Positions 5,716-13,058 of a stretch of 19,272 bases of DNA are shown in pieces. Both the position numbers and the translations under genes were made by a program. This stretch comes from Sysuimicrobium calidum (GTDB taxonomy: Bacteria; Sysuimicrobiota; Sysuimicrobiia; Sysuimicrobiales; Sysuimicrobiaceae), in contig JAVKHN010000037.1 in NCBI GenBank assembly GCA_031459935.1, forward strand, positions 1 to 19,272, read 5' to 3'. How positions within the stretch are numbered: the first letter of the stretch is position 1; each line of letters begins with the position of its first letter. The notes beneath the pieces were generated by a model, which worked only from the letters and a program-made list of their open reading frames with translations, was not told the origin of the DNA and did not search any database.

Positions 5716-7417
5716 CGCGCACATCACCCTGTACCGGAAATGGCGTCCCGGGACGTTCGAGGAGGTGGTGGGGCAGGAGCGGGTGACCCGCACCCTCCAG
5801 AACGCCATCGCGCAGGGGCGCATCGTCCACGCGTACCTCTTCAGCGGCCACCGGGGAACGGGCAAGACCACCACGGCCCGGATCCTGGCCAAGGCGTTGA
5901 ACTGCGTGCAGGGACCCACGCCGCACCCGTGTGGGGAGTGTACCCAGTGCCGCACCATCGCGGAGGGGACCTCCCTGGACGTCATCGAGCTGGATGCCGC
6001 GAGCAACCGCGGGATCGACGAGATCCGGGAGATCCGGGACAAGGTACGGCTGCTGCCCGCTCAGGGCCGCTACAAGGTGTACATCCTGGACGAGGCCCAC
6101 ATGCTCACGGATCAGGCGGAGAACGCGCTGCTGAAGACCCTGGAGGAACCTCCGCCGCACGCGGTGTTCGTGCTGGTGACCACGGAACCCCACCGGCTTC
6201 CTGCCACCATCCTCTCCCGGTGTCAGCGGTTCGAGTTCCGACGGGTCCCCACCTCCCTCATCGCCCAACGCCTGCGAACGCTGGCGGAGCGGGAGGGAAT
6301 CGTGATCGAGGAGGAAGCCCTCCAGTGGATCGCCCGGAGTGCGGACGGTGCCCTGCGGGATGCGGAGGCGATCCTGGACCAGCTCATGGCTTGGGCCGGT
6401 GACCGCATCACGGGAGAGGACGTGGTACGACTCCTCGGCACCCTCGAGGAGGACCTGGTGGATCGGGTGGTGGCGGCCCTCCGGGCGCGGGATGTCTCCT
6501 CCGTGCTCCGCATCGCCGCGGAGGCGGTGGAAAGCGGCCGGGATGTACGGCAGGTGCTGCGCCGCCTGGTGGAGCACTTCCGGGACCTCCTGGTGGCCCG
6601 GGTGGCCCCGGACGCGCGGAACCTGTTGGAGGTGGGGGAAGACCGGTACCGGGTGGTGCGGGAGCAGGCCGCGGGCTTTGCGGAGGAGGAACTCCTGCGG
6701 GCCATCACCGTACTCTCCTCCGCGGAAGCCGAAGCCCGGTGGAGCACCCAGCCGCGCCTGAACCTGGAACTCGCCCTGCTGCGCCTCGCGCGGCCCGAGA
6801 TGGATCCCACTCTTGAGGGCCTGCGGGCCCGGGTGGCACGCCTGGAGCGGGTCCTGCAGGCGGGTTCGGAGGAGGCCACACAGGAGACCCTGCCCGCACC
6901 GGTACCGGATCCTCCGCCCAAACCCAACACCCTTCCGGAACCCCTCGAGGAGGGAGGGATCTCGCTCGAACGGGTGATCGGCCGGTGGGGGGAGATTCTG
7001 GAGGGGATCAAGCGGCGTCGGGCCTACACGTACGCCCTCCTGAGCGACGCGCGGCCCGTGGCCCTGGACGGGAGCGGCCTCGTGGTGGAGGTCACCACGG
7101 GCGGATCCTTCGCGGCCACCACGTTGGGGGATCCGCGCCACCGCTCCCTGGTGGAGGAGGCCATCCGGCAGGTTCTGAGCGTGGCCCTGCGGGTGCGGTT
7201 TGTCGCCTCCCCCCAGGAGGATTCGCCTCCAAGGCCCGAGCAGGACCCTCTGATCCAACAGGCCACCCACCTCCTCGGCCCGCTCGTGGAATTCCGGCCT
7301 TTCGGCTCCCAGAATCCCGCGGAGGAGGAACCCCGTGTGGAACATGAGCAAGGTGGTCAAGCAGGTGCAGAGGGTTCAGCAGGAGCTCGCCCGGGTGCAG
7401 GAAGAGCTCGCCCGTGA
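5702..7417 (+). CDS. dnaX: DNA polymerase III subunit gamma/tau
   Basis: This 571-residue clamp-loader ATPase opens MGQVNAHITLYRKWRPGTFE, the standard YRKWRP entry. Walker A is GHRGTGKTT with K55. The zinc module has C68, C77, C80 and C83. Walker B is LDEAHML with D130-E131. NALLKTLEEPP and the arginine-finger motif ILSRCQRFEFRR follow. Domain III ends near residue 365. A proline-rich linker then leads to a short C-terminal domain (VIGRWGEILEGIKRRRAYTY). The protein loads the beta clamp onto DNA in the replisome. I saw no A-AAA-AAG slippery site that would produce a short gamma form. The last 83 bases overlap ybaB in another frame. The ribosome site before ATG 5702 is poor, so the leader may be very short. 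Confidence 0.96.
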   Translation: MGQVNAHITLYRKWRPGTFEEVVGQERVTRTLQNAIAQGRIVHAYLFSGHRGTGKTTTARILAKALNCVQGPTPHPCGECTQCRTIAEGTSLDVIELDAASNRGIDEIREIRDKVRLLPAQGRYKVYILDEAHMLTDQAENALLKTLEEPPPHAVFVLVTTEPHRLPATILSRCQRFEFRRVPTSLIAQRLRTLAEREGIVIEEEALQWIARSADGALRDAEAILDQLMAWAGDRITGEDVVRLLGTLEEDLVDRVVAALRARDVSSVLRIAAEAVESGRDVRQVLRRLVEHFRDLLVARVAPDARNLLEVGEDRYRVVREQAAGFAEEELLRAITVLSSAEAEARWSTQPRLNLELALLRLARPEMDPTLEGLRARVARLERVLQAGSEEATQETLPAPVPDPPPKPNTLPEPLEEGGISLERVIGRWGEILEGIKRRRAYTYALLSDARPVALDGSGLVVEVTTGGSFAATTLGDPRHRSLVEEAIRQVLSVALRVRFVASPQEDSPPRPEQDPLIQQATHLLGPLVEFRPFGSQNPAEEEPRVEHEQGGQAGAEGSAGARPGAGRARP

Positions 7418-7649
7418 GCGCGTGGAAGCGAGTAGCGGTGGGGGTGCGGTGCGGGCCGTGGTGACGGGACAGGGGGAGCTGGTGGAGCTGCACATCGCCC
7501 CGGAGGCCGTGGATCCCCAAGAGACGTCCCTGCTGGAGGATCTCGTGGTGACCGCGGTGAACGAGGCCCTGCGCAGGGCCCGGGAACTCGCGACCTCCCG
7601 GATGCAGGCCATCACGGGCGGGCTACAGATCCCCGGGCTTTTCGGGTAG
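7335..7649 (+). CDS. ybaB: YbaB/EbfC family nucleoid-associated protein
   Basis: This is a protein of about 104 residues with the YbaB layout. A basic coiled helix at the N-terminus (SKVVKQVQRVQQELARVQEE) precedes a beta-rich core (VRAVVTGQGELVELHIAPEAV) with the typical D-P-Q-E-T-S-L-L-E-D-L-V. A helix and a glycine-rich tail ending GLQIPGLFG complete it. The start is either GTG 7335, six bases after GGAGGAGG (7321-7328), or ATG 7344; the ribosome site favours GTG. It overlaps dnaX by 83 bases. YbaB dimers bind DNA without strong sequence preference, and the gene almost always lies between dnaX and recR. Confidence 0.95.
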   Translation: MWNMSKVVKQVQRVQQELARVQEELARERVEASSGGGAVRAVVTGQGELVELHIAPEAVDPQETSLLEDLVVTAVNEALRRARELATSRMQAITGGLQIPGLFG

Positions 7650-7661
7650 GATCGTTCCAGG

Positions 7662-8258
7662 ATGCACCTCCCGGAACCCCTCGCGCGCCTCGTGGAGGAG
7701 CTGGAGCGGCTGCCCACGGTGGGTCCGAAGACCGCCCAGCGGCTCGCCTTCCACGTCCTCCGCATGCCGGAGGAGCAGGTGCGCGCCCTCGCCCAGGCCC
7801 TCCTCGACGCCCGGACGCAGACCCGTCCCTGCTCCGTGTGCTTCACCTGGACGGATGCGGATCCCTGCGCCATCTGCACGAGCCCCACCCGGGATCCCTC
7901 GGTGCTGTGCGTGGTGGAGGACGCTCGGGACGTACTGGCCATGGAGCGCACCCGGGAGTTCAGGGGCCGCTACCACGTGCTCCAGGGCGCCATCTCCCCT
8001 CTGGAGGGGATCGGCCCGGAGGACCTCCGGATCCGGGAGCTGTTACAGCGGCTAGAGGGCGGGGAGGTGCGGGAGGTGATCATCGCCACCAATCCCCGGG
8101 TGGAGGGCGACGCCACGGCCCTGTACCTCACCCGGCTCATCCGGCCCCTCGGTATCAAGGTCACCCGCATCGCCCACGGCCTCCCGGTGGGCGGGGACAT
8201 CGAGTACGCGGATGAGGTGACCCTCGCGAAGGCCCTGGAGGGCCGCCGGGAGCTGTAA
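7662..8258 (+). CDS. recR: Recombination mediator protein RecR
   Basis: This 198-residue protein is the family's usual length. It opens with the helix-hairpin-helix LERLPTVGPKTAQRLAFHVL (residues about 14-33), then a four-cysteine zinc finger with C57, C60, C69 and C72. The Toprim domain begins at VLCVVEDARDVLAMER and includes the invariant HVLQGAISPLEGIGPEDLRI. The C-terminal Walker-like region has TRIAHGLPVGGDIEYADEVT, a RecR signature. RecR works with RecO (and RecF) to load RecA onto SSB-coated gaps. It follows ybaB by 12 bases in the same operon. Confidence 0.98.
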   Translation: MHLPEPLARLVEELERLPTVGPKTAQRLAFHVLRMPEEQVRALAQALLDARTQTRPCSVCFTWTDADPCAICTSPTRDPSVLCVVEDARDVLAMERTREFRGRYHVLQGAISPLEGIGPEDLRIRELLQRLEGGEVREVIIATNPRVEGDATALYLTRLIRPLGIKVTRIAHGLPVGGDIEYADEVTLAKALEGRREL

Positions 8259-8305
8259 TTTTTCGGAACGTATGCATGCGGTTTGGAGGGCCCCTGCGGG
8301 TGGCC

Positions 8306-8311
8306 TATACT
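8306..8311 (+). promoter_or_regulatory. Possible -10 box before the YkuK-like gene
   Basis: TATACT lies in the gap after recR, 16 bases before the preferred start GTG 8328. No -35 is obvious. It would give the last gene of the cluster its own transcript with a very short leader. Confidence 0.35.
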
Positions 8312-8327
8312 CAAGGTGAGGGCCGCC

Positions 8328-8798
8328 GTGGAGTACGTGAGCCCGACCTTCGGGCGCCTGTCCTTCGAGGAGATGTTCCGGGCCCTGGTGGCATTCGTCC
8401 ACGAGGAACCGGAGCACCCCTATCACCTCATCGTCGGCACGGACTCCGTGGTGGCGGACCAGACCTGCTTTGTCACCGCCATCGTCATCCACCGGGTCGG
8501 CCACGGCGCGCGGTACTTCTACCGGAAGCAGTACAACCGGAAGATCACGAGCCTCCGTCAGCGGATCCTGTACGAGGCGGCCCTGAGTCTGGAGATCGCC
8601 TCGCGGCTCTCCAGCGCTCTCGCCAGGAACGGTTACTCGCAGCTCCCCATCGAAATCCACCTGGACGTGGGGGACCGGGGGGAGACCAAGTCCGTGATCC
8701 GGGAGGTGGTTGGAATGGTCACGGGCTCTGGGTATGCGGCGAGGACCAAGCCGGAGGCCTACGTGGCCACCAAGGTGGCGGACAAACACTCGAAGTAG
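8328..8798 (+). CDS. YkuK/DUF458 family RNase H-like protein
   Basis: From GTG 8328 the protein is 156 residues and opens VEYVSPTFGRLSFEEMFRAL, matching the S-P-T-x-G-x-x-x-x-E-E start of this family. An upstream AAGGTG (8313-8318) can serve as ribosome site. In-frame starts at TTG 8283 and GTG 8316 are less convincing. The core has the RNase H-like first strand HLIVGTDSVVADQTCFVTAI with an acidic D in G-T-D-S. Later come RILYEAALSLEIAS and IEIHLDVGDRGETKSVIREV with a second D, and then a C-terminal KPEAYVATKVADKHSK tail. YkuK-type proteins are poorly characterised, so RNase activity is only inferred from the fold. The gene ends four bases from the convergent MOSC gene. Confidence 0.85.
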   Translation: MEYVSPTFGRLSFEEMFRALVAFVHEEPEHPYHLIVGTDSVVADQTCFVTAIVIHRVGHGARYFYRKQYNRKITSLRQRILYEAALSLEIASRLSSALARNGYSQLPIEIHLDVGDRGETKSVIREVVGMVTGSGYAARTKPEAYVATKVADKHSK

Positions 8799-8802
8799 GA
8801 CC

Positions 8803-9291
8803 TCACTCCAGCACCTCTACCGGATCTCCCACCCGGACCACGCCTCGGTCGAGCACCTCGAACAGGGCTCCCCGCCAGCCCAGGAGTGCGAGCTCAAAGG
8901 CGAGTTCCCCTGTCCGACTCCGGAAGAGGGCGCAGGGCCGGTGGGGGGTGGCGGTGCGTCGGAGGCGCACCACGCCCGCCCGGAGCAACGTGCCCGGAGA
9001 AAGGCCGCACAGCCGGATGCCCTGCACGATCAGGTTGTCGCCGGGGACCTCGGGGGCGATGCCCAGCAGCTCCAGGAACTCCGCGTTGACCGCGCTCACC
9101 TCCCGCCCCGGCACCCGCCTCCCCTTCCAGAACTGCTTGGCCGCGTATTCTCCCACAGGCCCGACCCCCGGCAGCAGCTCCAGGGCCTCCACCAGCCGAT
9201 GATCCCCGGGACGCGGGGAGACCACCAGGTGGGTCACCCGCCCGATCCGGCCGAACGGGCGCTGTTCCAGGGCCTCCAGGAGGTCCCTCAC
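8803..9291 (-). CDS. MOSC-domain protein
   Basis: The protein has 162 residues from GTG 9291. Its GTGA overlaps the TGA of bioY, so translation is coupled. It begins MRDLLEALEQRPFGRIGRVT and continues with LVVSPRPGDHRLVEALELLP and the MOSC-type core FLELLGIAPEVPGDNLIVQG. LCGLSPGTLLRAG follows, and near the end GWRGALFEVLDRGVVRVGDP matches the closing R-G-x-x-x-x-V-x-x-x-G-x-V-x-x-G-D of MOSC domains. These are the C-terminal domains of molybdenum cofactor sulfurases and relatives such as YiiM. Small single-domain forms are predicted to carry sulfur or act on Moco enzymes or N-hydroxylated compounds. No Moco gene lies nearby. It is the last gene of the gcv-containing operon. Confidence 0.82.
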   Translation of the reverse strand: MRDLLEALEQRPFGRIGRVTHLVVSPRPGDHRLVEALELLPGVGPVGEYAAKQFWKGRRVPGREVSAVNAEFLELLGIAPEVPGDNLIVQGIRLCGLSPGTLLRAGVVRLRRTATPHRPCALFRSRTGELAFELALLGWRGALFEVLDRGVVRVGDPVEVLE

Positions 9292-9842
9292 CGCGCGAGC
9301 TCCCGGGTCGGGACCACCACCCGGACCCGGTCCGCCACCCCCAACGCCACCGCGGCCTTCAACAGATCAAACCATACGAAAGGAACCACCCCGATCCGCA
9401 CCGCGTGTGTCACCGTGGGAGCGGTCCCCGAGAGCACCAGTCCCACCACGCCCAGGGCGTAGATACAGGCGATCCCAGCCACCATGCCCGCGGCCACGTT
9501 GCGCACAAAGCTCCGGCGATCCGCGGCCCGATCCGCGGCCCACCCCACCAGGAGGGCCGCCAGGGGATACGACCACAGGTATCCCCCTGTCGGACCCACC
9601 AGCACCTGGAGCCCGGCCCGGAAGTGCGCGAACACCGGGACGCCCGCAGCGCCGAGCAGCAGGTACAGCAGCTCCGCGAGCGCCCCGGCCTTTGCGCCCA
9701 GCACCGCCCCCATGAGCAGGACCGCAAACACCTGGAGGGTAAAAGGCACGCTGGTTAGCAGGGGCAGGGTGAGGCTCAGCTGCGCACAGATCGCCGTGAG
9801 GGCCGCGCCCAGGGCGGTCAGGGCCAGGGTTCGAGGGTTCAT
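9288..9842 (-). CDS. bioY: BioY-type biotin ECF transporter S component
   Basis: This 184-residue membrane protein starts at ATG 9842, which shares ATGA with the gcvPB stop. GGAGGAG six bases upstream supports the start. It has about six hydrophobic segments and the BioY landmarks: VPFTLQVFAVLLMGAVLGAK, LLLGAAGVPVFAHFRAGLQV, GPTGGYLWSYPLAALLVGW and a late VPFVWFDLLKAAVALGVA. BioY binds biotin and works with EcfA, EcfA' and EcfT, or alone in some bacteria. Those partners are not in this window, so it is either a shared-module (group II) or solitary transporter. Coupling to gcvPB is notable because glycine cleavage uses lipoate rather than biotin. Confidence 0.94.
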   Translation of the reverse strand: MNPRTLALTALGAALTAICAQLSLTLPLLTSVPFTLQVFAVLLMGAVLGAKAGALAELLYLLLGAAGVPVFAHFRAGLQVLVGPTGGYLWSYPLAALLVGWAADRAADRRSFVRNVAAGMVAGIACIYALGVVGLVLSGTAPTVTHAVRIGVVPFVWFDLLKAAVALGVADRVRVVVPTRELAR

Positions 9843-11314
9843 GGAGCGCTCCTCCTCTCTGGTTTCCACCGGAGGTCCGGGAACCGGGCAGCCCGCACCT
9901 CGTCCAGCCGCCGCACGGGCGTGGTGTGGGGTGCGGTCTTCACCAGCTCCGGGTTCTCCTGGGCCTCCCGGTCGATGGCCATCATAGCATCCACGAACGC
10001 GTCCAGCACCTGCAGGCTCTCCGTCTCCGTGGGCTCGATCATCAGAGCTTCCTCCACGATGAGGGGGAAGTACACCGTGGGTGCGTGGAACCCGTAATCC
10101 AGCAATCGCTTGGCGATGTCCTTGGTGGTGACCCCGTTTCTCTGCTTCTGCCGGACCCCGCTGGCCACGAACTCGTGCTTGCAGATCCGGTCGTAGGGGA
10201 TCTCGTAGTACGGCGCGAGGCGCACGCGGAGGTAGTTGGCGTGCAGCACCGCGCACTCCGCCACCGCCCGCAGTCCCTCCGCCCCCAGGCTCCGCAGGTA
10301 CGCGTAGGCCCGCACGAGGTTCCCGAAGTTCCCGTAAAAGGCCCGCACCCGCCCGATGCTCTGGGGCCGATCCCAGTCCAGGACATACCGGTCCCCCTCC
10401 CGCCGCACCACGGGGACGGGCAGGAACGGCTCCAGGTGTGGCTTCACCAGCAGCGCGCACGCCCCCGGGCCTCCGCCGCCGTGGGGGGTGCTGAAGGTCT
10501 TGTGGAGGTTGGTGTGCAGGACGTCAAACCCCTGGTCCCCGGGCCGGGTGATCCCCAGCATGGCGTTGAGGTTCGCGCCATCTAGGTACAGCTGGGCCCC
10601 ACAGGCGTGTGTGAGCTCTGCGATGCGATCTACATGCTCCTCAAACAGACCCAAGGTGTTGGGGTTGGTGAGCATCACCGCGGCCACTTCCGGTCCCAGC
10701 TCCGACTCCAGCCTCGTTAGGTCCATGTTCCCCCGGGCGTCGCTGGGCACCGTCACCACCCGATAGCCCGCCATGGTGGCGGTGGCCGGGTTGGTGCCGT
10801 GGGCGCTGTCGGGCACGATCACCTTCGTACGGCGCTCCCCCCGATGTGCGAAGTATGCCCGGATCATCAGGAGTCCGGTGAGCTCTCCGTGCGCGCCCGC
10901 CGCGGGCTGGAAGGTCACCGCGTCCATACCCGTCAGTTCCTGCAGCTCCTCCCCCAGCTCGTACATCAGCCGCAAAGCCCCTTGCACCAGATCCTCGGGG
11001 GTGTAGGGATGCAGGCGCGCAAAGCCCTCGAACCGGGCCACCTCCTCGTGCAGCTTCGGGTTGTACTTCATGGTGCACGAGCCCAACGGCACGAACCCCT
11101 GGTCAATGGAGAAGTTCCGGTGGGAGAGCAGGGTGTAGTGCCGCACCACCTCCAGTTCACTCACCTCCGGGAGGGCGGGCGGGGTGCGGCGCTGGGCCTC
11201 TTCCGGCACCAGCGCCTCCAGCGGTACCTCCGGCACATCCGGGGCCGGGAGCCCGTGCGCCCCCCGCCCCGGAGTGCTGCGTTCGAAGATCAGGGGGAAG
11301 TCCTGATGCCTCAT
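9839..11314 (-). CDS. gcvPB: Glycine dehydrogenase (decarboxylating) subunit 2
   Basis: From ATG 11314 the protein has 491 residues, normal for the B subunit of split P-protein. It contains SHRNFSIDQGFVPLGSCTMK, a P-protein signature, then FQPAAGAHGELTGLLMIRAY and VPDSAHGTNPATATMAGYRV. LTNPNTLGLFEE follows, and the PLP-binding lysine is K272 in LHTNLHKTFSTPHGGGGPG. The C-terminal half has IGRVRAFYGNFGNLVRAYAY and the conserved RNGVTTKDIAKRLLDYGFHA. With GcvPA it decarboxylates glycine and passes the aminomethyl group to lipoyl-GcvH. ATG 11314 overlaps the gcvPA stop as ATGA, and its own stop overlaps bioY in the same way, so the three genes are translationally coupled. Confidence 0.97.
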   Translation of the reverse strand: MRHQDFPLIFERSTPGRGAHGLPAPDVPEVPLEALVPEEAQRRTPPALPEVSELEVVRHYTLLSHRNFSIDQGFVPLGSCTMKYNPKLHEEVARFEGFARLHPYTPEDLVQGALRLMYELGEELQELTGMDAVTFQPAAGAHGELTGLLMIRAYFAHRGERRTKVIVPDSAHGTNPATATMAGYRVVTVPSDARGNMDLTRLESELGPEVAAVMLTNPNTLGLFEEHVDRIAELTHACGAQLYLDGANLNAMLGITRPGDQGFDVLHTNLHKTFSTPHGGGGPGACALLVKPHLEPFLPVPVVRREGDRYVLDWDRPQSIGRVRAFYGNFGNLVRAYAYLRSLGAEGLRAVAECAVLHANYLRVRLAPYYEIPYDRICKHEFVASGVRQKQRNGVTTKDIAKRLLDYGFHAPTVYFPLIVEEALMIEPTETESLQVLDAFVDAMMAIDREAQENPELVKTAPHTTPVRRLDEVRAARFPDLRWKPERRSAP

Positions 11315-12654
11315 GCCACCCGTCGCAGGGCCTCCACGAACTGGTCCATCTCCTCCCGGGTGCGGGTCTCCGTGACGCACACGAGTAGGCAGTCGCCCAA
11401 TTCCGGATCGAACCGCCCCAGCGGGACGCCTGCCAGGAACCCCTTCTCTGCCAGCATGCGCACGATCTCCTCCGCGGGATGGGGAGTGCGCACCACGAAC
11501 TCGTGGAACGTAGGGCCTGCGAAGGCGATGGCATATCCCGGGAGCTCCGTGATCCGCCCCTTGAGGTAGTGGGCCTTGCGCACGCACAGCTCCGCCACCC
11601 GGCGCACCCCGTCCGGGCCCAGCAGGCTCAAGTAGATCGTGGCCGCGAGCGCGTTGAGGAACTCGTTGGTGCAGATGTTGCTCGTGGCCTTCTCCCGCCG
11701 GATGTGCTGCTCCCGGGTCTGCAGGGTCAGCACGAACCCCCGCCGGCCCTCCGCGTCCACCGTGGCGCCCACCAGGCGTCCCGGCATCCGCCGCACGAAG
11801 GCCATCCGCGTCGCGATGATCCCCAGATACGGCCCTCCGAAGCTCAGGGGATTGCCGAGGGGCTGCCCTTCGCCCGCCGCGATGTCCGCGCCCACCTCCC
11901 CCGGAGGGGCCAAGAGCCCGAACGCCAGCGGATCCGCGCTCACGACGACGAACAGGGCACCCACCCCATGGGCGATCTCTGCAAACGCCTTTGCCCGCTC
12001 GATCCCGCCGAAGACGTTGGGCTGCTGGATCACCACCGCCGCGGTGCGCGCATCCACCGTTCGGGCCACCGCCTCCACGGGTGTAACCCCCTGCGCGTGC
12101 GGGATCTCCACCACCTCCACGCCCAGGCTCGCGGTGTAGGTGCGTACCACCTGCCGGTACTCCGGATGAACCGCCGTGCTCACGACCACCCGATCCCGAC
12201 GCGCGAGGTCCCGAGCCATCACCACGGCCTCCGCCAGGGCGCTTGCGCCGTCGTACATGGAGGCGTTCGCCACCTCCATCCCAAGGAGCTCGCAGATCAT
12301 GGTCTGGTACTCATAGCCGGCCTGCAGTTCGCCCTGCGTGATCTCCGGCTGGTAGGGAGTGTAGGCGGTGAGGAACTCGCCCCGGCCTGCGAGCTGCCAC
12401 ACCGCGGGCGGGATGAAGTGGTCGTAGGCCCCCGCCCCCGCAAAGCACACGAGCTTCGCTGTGTGGGCGTTCCTGTCCGCCAGGGCCCGGAGGTAGCGCA
12501 GGAGATCCGGATCCGACAGCGGCGGCCGCATCCGCAGCGGCGCCTGCAACCGCACCCGCCCGGGGATGTCCGCGAAGAGGTCGTCTACGGAGCGCACCCC
12601 GATGGTGCGCAGCATGTGCTCGCGTTCCTGGGGGGTCGTCGGGACGTACCGCAC
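11311..12654 (-). CDS. gcvPA: Glycine dehydrogenase (decarboxylating) subunit 1
   Basis: This 447-residue protein starts at GTG 12654, whose G is also the last base of the gcvH stop (TAGTG). GGGGAG upstream supports this start. It begins VRYVPTTPQEREHMLRTIGV and contains the subunit 1 block TAYTPYQPEITQGELQAGYE, then MYDGASALAEAVVMA. LGNPLSFGGPYLGIIATR and RREKATSNICTNEFLNALAA follow. It is the N-terminal half of P-protein in organisms with a split enzyme and lacks the PLP lysine, which GcvPB supplies. The heteromer catalyses the first step of glycine cleavage in the cytoplasm. Confidence 0.97.
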   Translation of the reverse strand: MRYVPTTPQEREHMLRTIGVRSVDDLFADIPGRVRLQAPLRMRPPLSDPDLLRYLRALADRNAHTAKLVCFAGAGAYDHFIPPAVWQLAGRGEFLTAYTPYQPEITQGELQAGYEYQTMICELLGMEVANASMYDGASALAEAVVMARDLARRDRVVVSTAVHPEYRQVVRTYTASLGVEVVEIPHAQGVTPVEAVARTVDARTAAVVIQQPNVFGGIERAKAFAEIAHGVGALFVVVSADPLAFGLLAPPGEVGADIAAGEGQPLGNPLSFGGPYLGIIATRMAFVRRMPGRLVGATVDAEGRRGFVLTLQTREQHIRREKATSNICTNEFLNALAATIYLSLLGPDGVRRVAELCVRKAHYLKGRITELPGYAIAFAGPTFHEFVVRTPHPAEEIVRMLAEKGFLAGVPLGRFDPELGDCLLVCVTETRTREEMDQFVEALRRVA

Positions 12655-13034
12655 TAACTCTCCCCGATGTGCCGGCGGTAGGCCTCCGCGTCCAGCAGCC
12701 GCTCGAGCTCCGAGAGGTCCGCGGGCTCGATCAGGATCATCCAGCCCTCCCCGTACGGATCCTGACTCACGAGCTCCGGCGCGTCCCGCAGCCGCTCGTT
12801 CACCGCCACCACCCGGCCCGTGAGGGGAGAATACAGGTCGCTTGCGGCCTTCACGGACTCGATCACCCCGAACGGCTCCATAAACCGCACCGTCCGCCCC
12901 ACCTCCGGGAGCTCCACGTACACGATATCCGTCAGGCGATCCGCGGCGAACTTCGTGATCCCCACCCGGGCTCGGTCCCCCTCCATCCGGACCCACTCGT
13001 GCTCGGGGGTGTACCGCAGATCCTCGGGAACCAT
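12654..13034 (-). CDS. gcvH: Glycine cleavage system H protein
   Basis: This 126-residue lipoyl carrier opens MVPEDLRYTPEHEWVRMEGD, the H-protein Y-T-x-x-H-E-W-V motif. It continues VGITKFAADRLTDIVYVELP and then FGVIESVKAASDLYSPLTG, in which K62 is the lipoylation site. NPYG is replaced by QDPYGEGWMILIEP in the usual position. AAGGAGG lies six bases before ATG 13034. GcvH shuttles the aminomethyl group from P-protein to GcvT and electrons to the L-protein (Lpd), which is not encoded here. It follows gcvT by 24 bases and overlaps gcvPA by one. Confidence 0.98.
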   Translation of the reverse strand: MVPEDLRYTPEHEWVRMEGDRARVGITKFAADRLTDIVYVELPEVGRTVRFMEPFGVIESVKAASDLYSPLTGRVVAVNERLRDAPELVSQDPYGEGWMILIEPADLSELERLLDAEAYRRHIGES

Positions 13035-13058
13035 CTCGCCTCCTTCTGAAGGATGGCG

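Noticed and set aside
5702..7417. Programmed frameshift in dnaX
   Set aside because: I found no A-rich slippery heptamer followed by a stem in the linker region.
8306..8330. Leaderless start for the YkuK-like gene
   Set aside because: GTG 8316 is only four bases from the TATACT box, and GTG 8328 has an AAGGTG ribosome-like site, so spacing does not fit a leaderless start.
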